From JAXHTH01 sp034211115 (GTDB lineage Bacteria > Planctomycetota > Phycisphaerae > Phycisphaerales > SM1A02): a DNA stretch of 22,776 nt. The stretch spans positions 1 through 22,776 of the forward strand of contig JAXHTH010000048.1 in NCBI GenBank assembly GCA_034211115.1, given 5' to 3'. Under the pieces are notes generated by a model. It was not told the origin of the DNA. It did not search any database and worked only from the letters and a program-made list of their open reading frames with translations. This document shows, piece after piece, positions 14,748 through 22,776 of this stretch. The number at the start of each line of letters is the position of its first letter. Within the stretch, counting starts at the first letter, position 1. A program made the translations under genes and the position numbers.

Positions 14748-14798
14748 TATCATCAGGTGTGGCCGGTGGAGGGCTGATCCATCCACCAGGAGGCATCC
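14748..14798 (+). promoter_or_regulatory. nadA leader: -10, hairpin and strong ribosome site
   Basis: TATCAT at 14748-14753 is a possible -10. GGTGGA at 14765-14770 pairs with TCCACC at 14782-14787, continuing after one mismatch with two more G-C pairs around a five-base loop. The Shine-Dalgarno sequence AGGAGG (14788-14793) follows immediately, five bases before the ATG. The hairpin touches the ribosome site and could affect initiation. I cannot match it to a known NAD riboswitch. Confidence 0.35.
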
Positions 14799-16013
14799 AT
14801 GCTCTGGCAGCCCGCTCTCCCCGAGAAGTACGAGAAGATGGCCGGCGAGGAGATCGCCGAGGCGATCGAAGATCGACGCCGGCAACTCGGCGATGATCTG
14901 CTCATCCTCGGCCATCACTACCAGCAGGACGAGGTGATCCGGCACGCTGACCTCCGCGGCGACAGCCTCAAGCTCGCCCAACTGGCGGCGGAGGACGCGG
15001 CGAGGCGCGGGACGAAGTACATCGTCTTCTGCGGCGTGCACTTCATGGCCGAGACGGCCGAGATCGTCACCGACGATTCCGTCCAGGTGATCCTGCCCGA
15101 TCTCTCCGCCGGCTGCTCGATGGCCGACATGGCCGACTACGAGGACACCGTCGAGGCCTGGGAGGCCATCCATGAGGCGCTTCCGAAGCGCTGGAACGGA
15201 CGCGTCATCCCCATCACCTACGTCAACTCGACGGCCGCGATCAAGGCGTTCGTCGGTGAGCACGGCGGGGCCTGCTGCACGAGCAGCAACGCCGACAGGA
15301 TCTTCAAATGGGCTCTGGACGGCGGGACGGAGCCCGTCGCCGAGGGCGAGGAGATCAAGATCCTCTTCCTGCCCGACCAGCATCTGGGTCGCAATACCGC
15401 CTCCAGGTTCGGCTTCGTCACCGAGGTCGACGAGGCGGCCGGGAAGGGGGAATCAGAAACCGCCCTCTGGGATCCCCGCAAGGACGGCGGTGGGCTGACC
15501 GCCAAGCAGATCCGCGTTGCGAAGATCCTCCTCTGGGCCGGCCACTGCTCCGTCCACAAGCTCTTTCGCCCCGAGCACGTCGATGAGATGCGGGCGAAGT
15601 ACGCCGACGACGGCGGCGTCACCGTCATCGTCCATCCCGAGTGCAGCAAGGAGGTCGTCGACAAGGGCGATCTGACCGGCTCGACGGGCCAGATCATCAA
15701 CGCCATCGAACAGGCCGAGCCGGGCACCAACTGGGCCGTCGGGACCGAGGTGCACCTGGTCAACCGTCTCGCCGCGGCGGCCGCCGAGCGCGGCGTGAAC
15801 GTCGGCATGCTCAGCGCCTGCCAGTGCCTGTGCACGACGATGTACCGCATCGAGCCGCGAAACCTGCTCTGGGTGCTGGACAACCTCGCCGAGGGCAAGG
15901 TCGTCAACCGGATCACGGTTCATCCCAGGGCCCAGGAACTGGCCTCCCTCGCCCTGGATCGGATGCTCGCCCACGTCGGGACGGCATCCGCGTCGCCGGC
16001 CGCGGCGAAATAG
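14799..16013 (+). CDS. nadA: Quinolinate synthase
   Basis: NadA condenses iminoaspartate with dihydroxyacetone phosphate to quinolinate, the first committed NAD ring-forming step; it carries an oxygen-sensitive [4Fe-4S] cluster. The product (404 aa) shows ILGHHYQQDEV at 36-46, FCGVHFMAETAEI at 77-89, DLSAGCSMADM at 101-111, YVNSTAAIKA at 141-150, CCTSSNA at 159-165, HPEC at 279-282 and CQCLCTTMYRIEPRNLLW at 341-358. Cluster ligands should be Cys106, Cys282 and one Cys of the 341-345 group. It is longer than the ~350-residue E. coli type owing to an insert near 207-234, seen in another NadA subgroup. The start is firm, with AGGAGG five bases upstream. nadB and nadC are not in the window. Confidence 0.95.
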   Translation: MLWQPALPEKYEKMAGEEIAEAIEDRRRQLGDDLLILGHHYQQDEVIRHADLRGDSLKLAQLAAEDAARRGTKYIVFCGVHFMAETAEIVTDDSVQVILPDLSAGCSMADMADYEDTVEAWEAIHEALPKRWNGRVIPITYVNSTAAIKAFVGEHGGACCTSSNADRIFKWALDGGTEPVAEGEEIKILFLPDQHLGRNTASRFGFVTEVDEAAGKGESETALWDPRKDGGGLTAKQIRVAKILLWAGHCSVHKLFRPEHVDEMRAKYADDGGVTVIVHPECSKEVVDKGDLTGSTGQIINAIEQAEPGTNWAVGTEVHLVNRLAAAAAERGVNVGMLSACQCLCTTMYRIEPRNLLWVLDNLAEGKVVNRITVHPRAQELASLALDRMLAHVGTASASPAAAK

Positions 16014-16124
16014 CTCAGTCGGCGATCGCTGATGTCGATGTTCTGACGGGGTCGGCGCGAAGAGCGCTTTCGTCCTCTGTGTCCTTTTCGGTACGCTGCC
16101 CCCCGATTGTCAGGGAGTCGATGG

Positions 16125-19100
16125 ATGGCCGGGAAGCGCGCCAGACGCAAGGTCTTTTTGTGGTTCGTCGGCCTGCTGGTCGTGTTCGTGGTTGTTGTCG
16201 CCCTGCTGCCGGCCCTGCTCAGCCTCGGGATCGCCCCCGCGATCGTGACCGGGGCGATCAATGACCGGGTTCAGGGGAAGGCGAGTATCGATCGCCTCCA
16301 GCTCCGCTGGCTGGGCGATCAGGCCGTCGAGGGCCTGACGATCATCGATGCCGAGGGCGTCGAGGCGGTCAACGTCAACGCCACGCTGGGCAAGGGGCTG
16401 CTGCCGATTCTCCTCGGGGCGATGGACGGCGCGGAGCTGTCGGTCGACGGGACACTCCGCGGTGAGCTTCGATCGAACGGCTCCACCAGCTTCGGCGAGT
16501 TGTTTCGCTCGGAAGAGCTAGGGGCCGGAGCGGGCGAGAGCGACGCGGAGAAGGACGAGCCGCCGACGCGGCGGGATGAGCCGTTCCGCCTCGCCGGTTT
16601 CCCGGCGATGGATCTGCGGATCGACGGGGTGCGCGTCGAGCTCACGCTCGATCGCGAAGAGAAGGAGGAAGACGGGCAGGCGGGTGCGGTCGGGGAAGCC
16701 CGCGGCGTCGACGAGCCGCCGCCCGCCGTGCGGACGCTCGTTCTGGAGAGCCTGACGGGCAGCGCACGGTACCGGCCCGGCGGCACGTCCGTTCTGCAAC
16801 TCACGAGTCCGACGACGGCCGACGATCTGTCCGGGTCGCTGGAGCTGGAGGCGACGGCGACGGGCCTGTTTGACGCCGATGGCGCGCTGACGCCCTCTGC
16901 CGCCGCGGTTGACGCCGAGTTCGCTGTGCACTCCGTGCCCATCCTCTTTGCGCGCGATCGGGGCACGATCGACGCGCTCGCCCTCAGCGTCTCAACCGAC
17001 GATCTCGCCGACCGACTCGAGATCGCCATCGACGGGGAGGCGGCGCTGGCGGACGGCGAGCCGAGCATGCTCACAGGCTCGCTGACCCTGTCCAAGCCGG
17101 TCAGAGCCGACGGCGGCGTGAACGCGGGCCTGGACAACCTGGCCGGAACACTGACCGGGCGGCGCGTACCGTCGGCACTGCTCCAGCCGACGCTCGCAAA
17201 GACGCCCGTCACGCTGGAGAGCGATCTCGGGAAGACGTTCGACGTCACCGCCGAGTTCTCGCGCGGGGCCGAGAAGGAGACGACGATCTCGCTGACAGGC
17301 CCGCAGGCGACGATCGAGCTGGCCGCCGCCGTCGCCCCCGACGGCGCCGTCGACGGACGGCGCTTGGAGGCGCAGGCCGTCGTGCGCCGCGAACTCGTTG
17401 CCGAACTGGCCGGCATCGACGTGGGCGCACCGATGACGGTCAATGTCGTGCTCGACTCGTTCCACCTTCCCGCGCGCCGCGGTGGAAAGATCCCACTGTC
17501 CGAGCTGGCCTTCGACGGCCGACTCACAATGACGGAATCGCACGCGATCACCCTTCCGGTGGACCCGCCGGCGATGATCGCGATCTCGAACATCATGATC
17601 GCAGCGCGGACGACGGGACTGGCGAAACGCATTGACATCGACGGTTCGGTGAACCTGGATGAAGGGACTATAACACTCGAGCAGCAGGTCGGCGGCCTCG
17701 TCGACGCGGCGGGCGAACTGGCGCTCGAGGCGGCGCGGCCGATCGGCCGGATCGAGCTGACCGGCCTCGATGGCGCGCGTCTGACGCCGCTGCTCGGGAA
17801 GGCGGGCGCCGATCCCGCCGTGGCGATGATACTCGCCGGCGATGTAAGTGCTTCGCTTGAAACCTCGAGCGAAGACGAAGGCCTTCTCGGGGACTTGCGT
17901 TTCAGAACGGATACTCTTGACGCGCGCGGATCGGCGGTGCAGCGCGGCGGGACGCTGCGTATCGCGTCGGGTGAAGCGATCGTCACGCTCACGCCGGCGC
18001 TCGTCGCCGCCGTCCAGGAAGACAGCGAGGAGCCGATCCGGCTCGAGGCGCCGGCGAAGGCGGTCATCACCGTCAGGCCGTTCGATCTCGCCGGCGACTT
18101 CGACTCGAACTACACCCTGCCCGAAACGCCGATCGAGGCGACGATCGCGCTGGACGATGCGCAGCTCGCGCACGGCGCGCTGGAGGAGCCGGTGCGGGTG
18201 CGCCGGTTGAAGGCCGATGTCGCCGCGCGGCTCGGCGCTGCGTTGGCATGGAGCGCGAACGGCGATGCGCAGATCGATCGGACAGACGATGGGGGGCGTG
18301 TCAGCGCGCTCGCGTTCGATCTGGGCGCCGAGGACGACCGGCCGACGCCGCGGGGCACGATCACCGCCGATCGGCTCGTGGTGCGCAACCTCGAAGCCGT
18401 GCTCGGGCTGGCGCGGGACACGCTGGCCGGCTGGGTCGGCCGGGAAGGCGCCGTCACCGCCGTCCTTTCCGACGACACGACCGCGCGGCGGCTCACGCTC
18501 CGCAGCAACCTGGACAATCTCAAGGGCGAGATGCGCCTCGCGATGGAGAAGGATGCCGTGTCGGTCAGCGCCGAGGCGCTGCGTTTCAGCCTCGGCCGGG
18601 AAGCCGCGACGTCGATGCTCCGCCCCCCCACCGGAGACGCGAAGGAGTCGGCCATCACCGTCACGGGCGACGTGCCCTTCACCGCTTCGTTGAAGGAGTT
18701 TCGCGTCCCGCTGGCGTTGACGAAAGGGAAATCCTTCGATCCGAAAACCGTCACCATCGAGGCGACGCTGGAAGGCGGGCCGCTCGAACTCGCGAACGCA
18801 GACGGAGTCTTCTCGTCCCTGCGCGATCTTCGCATCAACGCGAAGACCGAAGACCTCGCGCAGGGCATCGAGCTGACGTTGACCGGTTCGACCGCCGCGC
18901 CGCAGGCGATGAAGGAAGGCGAGATCTCCATTACCGGAACGCTGGACGGACTCGTCTCCGACGAGAACGCCTTCGATCGCGGCGGGGCGATCCTCACGAT
19001 GACCGCGGATGCACAGCGGGTGCCCACCGTCATCGCCGATGCTCTGCTCGATCTGGAAGGGCTCCTCGTGGCCGCGGTGGGCGAAGAGATGAGCGTCACG

Positions 19101-19892
19101 TTCGAGTCGAAGCGCTTCTCGCCGAACACCGGATGGGTGGACGGCCGCATCGAGACGACCAACGGTTTTCTCGAGGGGATCGTGAAGGGACGGGAAGACA
19201 GCCTGAAGAGTACACAGCAGCGGCCGATCATCGGTGAACTGGACGTGACGCCTCCGCTGCGCGACCGCCTGCTCGAGCCCATCCATCCCATCTTCGCCGA
19301 TATCCGATCGGTCGAACATCCCGTGCGGTTCACGGTCCCCAAGCGGCTCATCCTGCCGCTTGACGGCGACGTCGGTCGCCTCAAGGCCGATCTGGAGATC
19401 GATGTCGGTCCCGTGGAGTTCGACAGCGGCTCCCTTATGTTGAGGCTCATGCGGCGATTCGACACTCCGGAGGAGACGATCCCGGGATCCATCGAGCTGA
19501 TCGAGGCGGAGATTCGCAAGGGTGTGGTCGGTTATGAGCGGTTCGCCGTGCACATCGGCAAGTACACGTTGATCTACGAGGGCGAGGTCGATCTCAATAC
19601 GCGCACCGTCGATCTGCGCACGGAGCTCCCGCTCGAAGCGCTGGCCCTGACCTTCGAAGAGCTCGAGGGATACGTGGACAAGATCATCGTTCCGATCTGG
19701 ACGCACGGTCCGCTCGAGAAGCCGAAGACGGAGATTCATCCGGACTTCGATCTCGCGGAGGCGGCCGCCCGGGCCGGCTTCCGCGGCGTGCTGCGCGATA
19801 TCCTCAAGGACCGCGGCAATCCGTTCGGTGACATCCTCGACGATCTGCTGCGCCGCGCCGAGGAAGGGGGCGATGGGAACCGGGACGACTGA
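16125..19892 (+). CDS. Large AsmA/TamB-like membrane-anchored envelope protein
   Basis: The product (1255 aa) has a short basic N-terminus, one membrane anchor at about 10-34 (FLWFVGLLVVFVVVVALLPA) and a very long beta-rich periplasmic part. After the anchor comes an AsmA-like opening (GAINDRVQGKASIDRLQLRW), and the C-terminal 200 residues resemble AsmA-family ends, with DLRTELPLEAL and VPIWTHGPLEKPKTEIHPDF. Proteins of this architecture are thought to form hydrophobic grooves that carry phospholipids between membranes; that role is family inference. A Glu/Asp-rich, low-complexity insert lies near 135-205. The ATG at 16125 is preferred because AGGGAG lies seven bases upstream and the basic N-terminus follows; a TTG at 16107 is the alternative. 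It follows nadA by 111 bases and converges with the NIF3-like gene. Confidence 0.8.
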   Translation: MAGKRARRKVFLWFVGLLVVFVVVVALLPALLSLGIAPAIVTGAINDRVQGKASIDRLQLRWLGDQAVEGLTIIDAEGVEAVNVNATLGKGLLPILLGAMDGAELSVDGTLRGELRSNGSTSFGELFRSEELGAGAGESDAEKDEPPTRRDEPFRLAGFPAMDLRIDGVRVELTLDREEKEEDGQAGAVGEARGVDEPPPAVRTLVLESLTGSARYRPGGTSVLQLTSPTTADDLSGSLELEATATGLFDADGALTPSAAAVDAEFAVHSVPILFARDRGTIDALALSVSTDDLADRLEIAIDGEAALADGEPSMLTGSLTLSKPVRADGGVNAGLDNLAGTLTGRRVPSALLQPTLAKTPVTLESDLGKTFDVTAEFSRGAEKETTISLTGPQATIELAAAVAPDGAVDGRRLEAQAVVRRELVAELAGIDVGAPMTVNVVLDSFHLPARRGGKIPLSELAFDGRLTMTESHAITLPVDPPAMIAISNIMIAARTTGLAKRIDIDGSVNLDEGTITLEQQVGGLVDAAGELALEAARPIGRIELTGLDGARLTPLLGKAGADPAVAMILAGDVSASLETSSEDEGLLGDLRFRTDTLDARGSAVQRGGTLRIASGEAIVTLTPALVAAVQEDSEEPIRLEAPAKAVITVRPFDLAGDFDSNYTLPETPIEATIALDDAQLAHGALEEPVRVRRLKADVAARLGAALAWSANGDAQIDRTDDGGRVSALAFDLGAEDDRPTPRGTITADRLVVRNLEAVLGLARDTLAGWVGREGAVTAVLSDDTTARRLTLRSNLDNLKGEMRLAMEKDAVSVSAEALRFSLGREAATSMLRPPTGDAKESAITVTGDVPFTASLKEFRVPLALTKGKSFDPKTVTIEATLEGGPLELANADGVFSSLRDLRINAKTEDLAQGIELTLTGSTAAPQAMKEGEISITGTLDGLVSDENAFDRGGAILTMTADAQRVPTVIADALLDLEGLLVAAVGEEMSVTFESKRFSPNTGWVDGRIETTNGFLEGIVKGREDSLKSTQQRPIIGELDVTPPLRDRLLEPIHPIFADIRSVEHPVRFTVPKRLILPLDGDVGRLKADLEIDVGPVEFDSGSLMLRLMRRFDTPEETIPGSIELIEAEIRKGVVGYERFAVHIGKYTLIYEGEVDLNTRTVDLRTELPLEALALTFEELEGYVDKIIVPIWTHGPLEKPKTEIHPDFDLAEAAARAGFRGVLRDILKDRGNPFGDILDDLLRRAEEGGDGNRDD

Positions 19893-19956
19893 TCGTCTGC
19901 GTGGCGCGCACCGCCGCGACAAGGTTATATTCGGAAGGAGCGGGATCGCCGGCTTC

Positions 19957-21075
19957 TTACATTGCCGTCAGGGGATCCGCATCGCGCCGGGAGATGGTGA
20001 CGGTCAGGGCCGGAAGACGATCGATGAGCGTCTGGCGCAGTGTCCGCAGATAGCCGCGTTCGGTGTTCGTATGGCCGGCGAGGAGGACGGTACACGCGCG
20101 GGCCTGGGCGGCGAGGATGTCGTGGTGGCGCATCTCGCCGGTCAGGAACAGCTCGCAGCCCTGCTCGACGGCGGTCTCGAGCAGTGATCCGCCGGCGCCG
20201 GCGCACAGCCCGATCGTCTGGAACTGCTCGGGGGCGTCGCGCCCCAACGCGACGCGAAGCCGGTCGACGCCGAGCTGTTTCTTGCAGCGTTCGACGAGCG
20301 TCTGCAGCGTGGTCCGCTGATCGAGCACGAGGCGCCGGCCGGCGCCGACGTTCCGCTGCGGACGGGGGCGGAGGCGGTAGAGTTCGACCGGCGGCTCCTC
20401 GTAGGGATGGAACTCGCGGAGCGTGACCACGGCCAGCCCCAGCGCCGCGCCCGGGCAGACCATCTCCAGCCGCGTCTCGTCGGCGCGCTCGAGGCGCCCG
20501 CGTTCGCCAACCGTGGGATCGGTGCCGGGCCCGCCGAGGAAGGTGCCGGTTCCCTTCAGTTCGAAGGAGCAGAGCTCGTAGTCGCCGATGTGCCCGGCGC
20601 CGATCGAGGCCAGCGCGTTGCGGAGCTGATCGACCGCGTCATGGGGGCAGAAGGTGACGACCTTGTATTCCTCGCTCTCCGGCAGCGTGTGGGCGCACTG
20701 GAGGGCGCGGACGTCGCCGTGCCCAAGGCCTTGCGCGAGCCAGTCGTTGACGCCGCCCGGGGCGGCGTCGAGTGCCGTATGCGGGCTGTAGACGGCGATC
20801 GCCGCCCGCGCCGCCTCCAGCGCGATGCGCTGGGCCGGCGTGTCGTCCGTCAGGGCCTTGAGCGGCTGGAAGACGGGCGGATGGTAGGCGAGGATCATCT
20901 GGGCGTCGGCGTCGATCGCCTCGCGGAGAACCTCCTCCGTGAGATCGACGGTGAGCATGATGCGCTCCGCCGCCCACCGCCGCGAGCCGATGAGCAAACC
21001 GACGTTGTCCCACGATTCGGCGTAGTGCGGGGGCGCGATCGATTCCAGCGCTTCGACGACACGATCGACGTTCAT
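19957..21075 (-). CDS. NIF3/DUF34 dinuclear-metal protein (YqfO type)
   Basis: The product (372 aa) belongs to the widespread NIF3/YbgI family, toroidal hexamers with a two-metal site whose biochemical role is unsettled; the database label GTP cyclohydrolase I type 2 is weakly founded. Motifs are WDNVGLLIG at 22-30, LAYHPPVFQPLK at 62-73 with His65, VYSPHTALDAAPGGVNDWLA at 95-114 with His99 and Asp103, and AGHTNTERGYL near the C-terminus with metal-binding His and Glu. The central inserted domain at about 130-240, with GHIGDYELCSFELKGTGTF, is the YqfO/NIF3L1-type insertion. The usual bacterial HHP reads YHP, as in eukaryotic NIF3L1. The start has GAGG ten bases upstream and a TATGCT -10 candidate at 21111-21116. 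The glycosyltransferase gene lies 73 bases upstream. Confidence 0.88.
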   Translation of the reverse strand: MNVDRVVEALESIAPPHYAESWDNVGLLIGSRRWAAERIMLTVDLTEEVLREAIDADAQMILAYHPPVFQPLKALTDDTPAQRIALEAARAAIAVYSPHTALDAAPGGVNDWLAQGLGHGDVRALQCAHTLPESEEYKVVTFCPHDAVDQLRNALASIGAGHIGDYELCSFELKGTGTFLGGPGTDPTVGERGRLERADETRLEMVCPGAALGLAVVTLREFHPYEEPPVELYRLRPRPQRNVGAGRRLVLDQRTTLQTLVERCKKQLGVDRLRVALGRDAPEQFQTIGLCAGAGGSLLETAVEQGCELFLTGEMRHHDILAAQARACTVLLAGHTNTERGYLRTLRQTLIDRLPALTVTISRRDADPLTAM

Positions 21076-21110
21076 GATGATTGATCCTCGTGCGGCATCG
21101 GGAGAGCATC

Positions 21111-21116
21111 AGCATA
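21111..21116 (-). promoter_or_regulatory. Candidate -10 element of the NIF3-like gene
   Basis: On the minus strand TATGCT lies 35 bases before the ATG at 21075, in the 73-base gap after the glycosyltransferase gene. The resulting leader of roughly 28 bases would include GAGG. No matching -35 is seen. Confidence 0.3.
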
Positions 21117-21148
21117 CACGCCCGGTGCGGCCCCGGCGGGAGGATTCC

Positions 21149-22519
21149 TCACGCCGACCGTTCCGCCGCCGGCCGCCGCCACGCCTGAACGAGCTGCGCC
21201 GCGAGCACGGCATACACGGGCCCGTACGCGGCGGGCAGCGCCCACCACGGCACGCTCCATTCTCCGGGATCAGCCCAGGCGAGGTAGCCCCAGGGCAGGG
21301 TGAGGGAAGCCACCCACACCGCCGGGCTCCGCGCCACCGCGATCAGCGCCAGCGCCCAGAGCAGGTACCACGGATGCGCGGTCGTCGAGAGCAGGACCAT
21401 CGCGAGGAAGATGAGGGCGCAGTCCGCCCACGCGTCGCGGCCGCGAAGCCAGATGCCGAAGATGATGATCCCCAGCAGGGAGATGCAGATGAGTCGGGCG
21501 AGCCGTTCCCGGGGGACGTTGCTCCAATCCGGGGTCAGGCTCTCGATCGCCGTCAGCAGAGGCTCGTACACGCTGCCGAAGTGCGCCCAGGTGAAGGTGA
21601 ACGCCCCGGCGGTGTCGAGGAGGTTCGCCAGAGGCCGCGCCCCGTCCGTCAGCCAGAGCGGTGCGGCGACGGCGAGGCAGATCGCCGCCCCCGCCGCCGC
21701 GGCCAGCAGCCAGCTCTTCCACGATCGGCCGCGGAGCAGAATCGCCGCCGCGGGCACGGTCACCGGCTTCACCAGCGTCGCCAGCGCGAGCGACCAGAGC
21801 CATCGGCCGATCTTCATCGGCGTGGCGGTGTAGAGCAGCAGGGCCGCGATGAGCAGCACGATGCCGATGATGTCCTGGTGTCCCGAGCCGGCGATCTCCG
21901 TCAGCGGCAGGGGATGCCAGGCGTACAGGGCCAGCCACCACGGCGACTGCTTCATCATCCCCAGCGCCGCGAGGATCAGGATCATCGCGAGCAGCTCGAT
22001 GCCCACGAAGACGGCGCGGAAGACCCGGGCGGCGGCGTCGGGATCGCGCCAGGCATCCGGCACGAGCGCGCCCGCCAGCGCGAAGACCCACTGGCTCGTC
22101 GGGAGGTAGATCGTGTGCAGCTCGCGGTTGTTGATGAGCCGGACGATGACCGACTCGCCGGCCCAGCGTTCGGCGTAGTCGCGCAGCTCCTGGGGGACGG
22201 GGATGAGGCCGGCCGGTTCGTCGGCGGGCGGTTCGGGGCCCGATCTGACGTCGCCCGACTCCGGGGAGTCCTTCTCCGCGGGCCGGGCGGCCGGGGCGAG
22301 GCGCTGGGCGGGCGCGATGAGATAGGGATTCACGCCCGCGGCGGTGTTCCGCCCGTCGAAGACGTATCGGTACACGTCATCGCTGAGGCAGGGATCGTGT
22401 GTGAGGAGAACGGCGATGCGGGCGGCGAGGCCGACCGCGACGATCAGGATCGCGATGGGGACGAAGCGCTCGCTCCGCGGGCGGCCCTTGCCGCCCCTTC
22501 CTTCCCGGCCGTGCTGCAT
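21149..22519 (-). CDS. GT-C type integral membrane glycosyltransferase (GT87/mannosyltransferase-like)
   Basis: The product (456 aa from the listed start) has roughly ten hydrophobic spans, the layout of polyprenyl-phosphate-sugar dependent GT-C enzymes. After the first listed span comes CLSDDVYRYVFDGRNTAAG at 44-62, with Asp47-Asp48 as likely catalytic or metal residues in the first periplasmic loop, then a Pro/Glu-rich loop insert, GSGHQD in a later loop and TTAHPWYLLWALAL near the end. It probably adds mannose or another hexose to a lipid or envelope glycan; donor and acceptor are unknown. The start is doubtful: the ATG at 22519 lacks a ribosome site, and a good hydrophobic span (LVPFWLLSASGWAALTVLW) lies in frame just upstream without any ATG, GTG or TTG before the tRNA gene. 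Confidence 0.75.
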   Translation of the reverse strand: MQHGREGRGGKGRPRSERFVPIAILIVAVGLAARIAVLLTHDPCLSDDVYRYVFDGRNTAAGVNPYLIAPAQRLAPAARPAEKDSPESGDVRSGPEPPADEPAGLIPVPQELRDYAERWAGESVIVRLINNRELHTIYLPTSQWVFALAGALVPDAWRDPDAAARVFRAVFVGIELLAMILILAALGMMKQSPWWLALYAWHPLPLTEIAGSGHQDIIGIVLLIAALLLYTATPMKIGRWLWSLALATLVKPVTVPAAAILLRGRSWKSWLLAAAAGAAICLAVAAPLWLTDGARPLANLLDTAGAFTFTWAHFGSVYEPLLTAIESLTPDWSNVPRERLARLICISLLGIIIFGIWLRGRDAWADCALIFLAMVLLSTTAHPWYLLWALALIAVARSPAVWVASLTLPWGYLAWADPGEWSVPWWALPAAYGPVYAVLAAQLVQAWRRPAAERSA

Positions 22520-22707
22520 CGCCCACAGGACGGTCAGAGCAGCCCAGCCGGAGGCGCTGAGGAGCCAGAACGGGACGAGATGACGCAGATTCGCCGCCCC
22601 CGCCGCCGCGGTCGACGACGGATTCCTGCGGCACAGCGGCGGTCGGAAATCGGTCGGAAACTGCAGAACACCGCAGCAACGCAGCCCGAAAAATGCAGGA
22701 AAATCAA

Positions 22708-22776
22708 TGGGGTGGCTAGCGGGATTCGAACCCGCGACCTCATGGACCACAACCATGCGCTCTAACCGACTGAGCT
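22708..22776 (-). tRNA. tRNA-His (anticodon GTG), 5' end cut by window edge
   Basis: Read on the minus strand: D arm GAGC/GCTC (22759-22775), anticodon stem CATGG/CCATG (22741-22757) with loop TTGTGGT, so the anticodon is GTG at 22750-22748. The T arm GCGGG-TTCGAAT-CCCGC lies at 22719-22735, the acceptor 3' strand TAGCCAC at 22712-22718, discriminator C at 22711 and encoded CCA at 22708-22710. C73 is a histidine-tRNA hallmark. The 5' acceptor strand and the extra G-1 lie outside the window. The glycosyltransferase gene follows on the same strand. Confidence 0.95.

Noticed and set aside
16992..19922. 976-codon open frame on the minus strand opposite the AsmA-like gene
   Set aside because: A shadow frame of a long GC-rich gene; very Arg-rich, with no motif, signal peptide or start signal.
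19893..19956. TATATT sequence near 19925 as a plus-strand promoter
   Set aside because: No gene follows on the plus strand; the downstream plus frame is antisense to the NIF3-like gene.
21074..22765. 563-codon plus-strand frame opposite the membrane glycosyltransferase gene, running into the tRNA
   Set aside because: Low-complexity Arg/Gly/Pro/Gln sequence that even reads through the tRNA gene; the opposite frame has proper membrane spans and GT-C motifs.
1..22776. Mobile elements, CRISPR arrays, prophage or defence systems
   Set aside because: No transposase, integrase, direct-repeat array, phage or restriction-type protein is visible. tRNA-His is a possible integration site, but no integrase or attachment repeat is seen in this window.

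Overview
The window is about two-thirds G+C and densely coded. It carries ordinary core genes mixed with secreted or lipid-anchored proteins: a formylglycine-type sulfatase lipoprotein, a large AsmA-like protein, a PilZ protein and enzymes of Gram-negative envelope synthesis. Protein style and gene mix suggest a Planctomycetota chromosome, perhaps Phycisphaerae. That is inference from family resemblance, since no 16S or other marker is present. I see no mobile element, CRISPR array, phage gene, toxin-antitoxin pair or recognisable defence system.

Layout. (1) 1-1468: the start of pyrE (minus) diverges from a GH57 glycosidase gene (plus). (2) 1493-3912, minus strand: holA, then a lipoprotein of unknown function. 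(3) 3913-6848, plus strand: sucD, a sulfatase lipoprotein with a possible coupled 34-residue ORF, and a long untranslated stretch. (4) 6849-8686: a GT4 glycosyltransferase and an LpxH-like phosphoesterase, convergent and overlapping by 40 bases. (5) 8879-14116, minus strand: ispE, lspA, an M3 oligoendopeptidase and a secreted helical protein. (6) 14326-19892, plus strand: a PilZ protein, nadA and a 1255-residue AsmA-like protein. (7) 19957-22776, minus strand: tRNA-His (cut by the window edge), a GT-C membrane glycosyltransferase and a NIF3/DUF34 protein.

How the genes fit together. Several act on the envelope. LspA processes prolipoproteins, and two probable lipoproteins are encoded here. 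The LpxH-like enzyme, the GT4 and GT-C glycosyltransferases and the AsmA-like protein fit lipid A, glycolipid or lipid-transport work. The rest is housekeeping: pyrimidine, NAD and isoprenoid synthesis, the TCA cycle, and the replication clamp loader.

The most notable signal is in gene starts. pyrE, the GH57 gene and ispE each have a TANNNT hexamer exactly six bases before the ATG and no Shine-Dalgarno sequence. holA (nine bases before a GTG) and lspA (twelve bases) are similar. By contrast, nadA, the PilZ gene, the AsmA-like gene, the unknown lipoprotein gene and the secreted-protein gene have strong AGGAGG/GGGAGG sites. This looks like a mix of leaderless and leadered transcripts. Other points to check are a nested inverted repeat in the PilZ leader, the unclear start of the glycosyltransferase gene beside tRNA-His, and the coupled 34-residue ORF. 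I do not see a clearly new multi-gene system.
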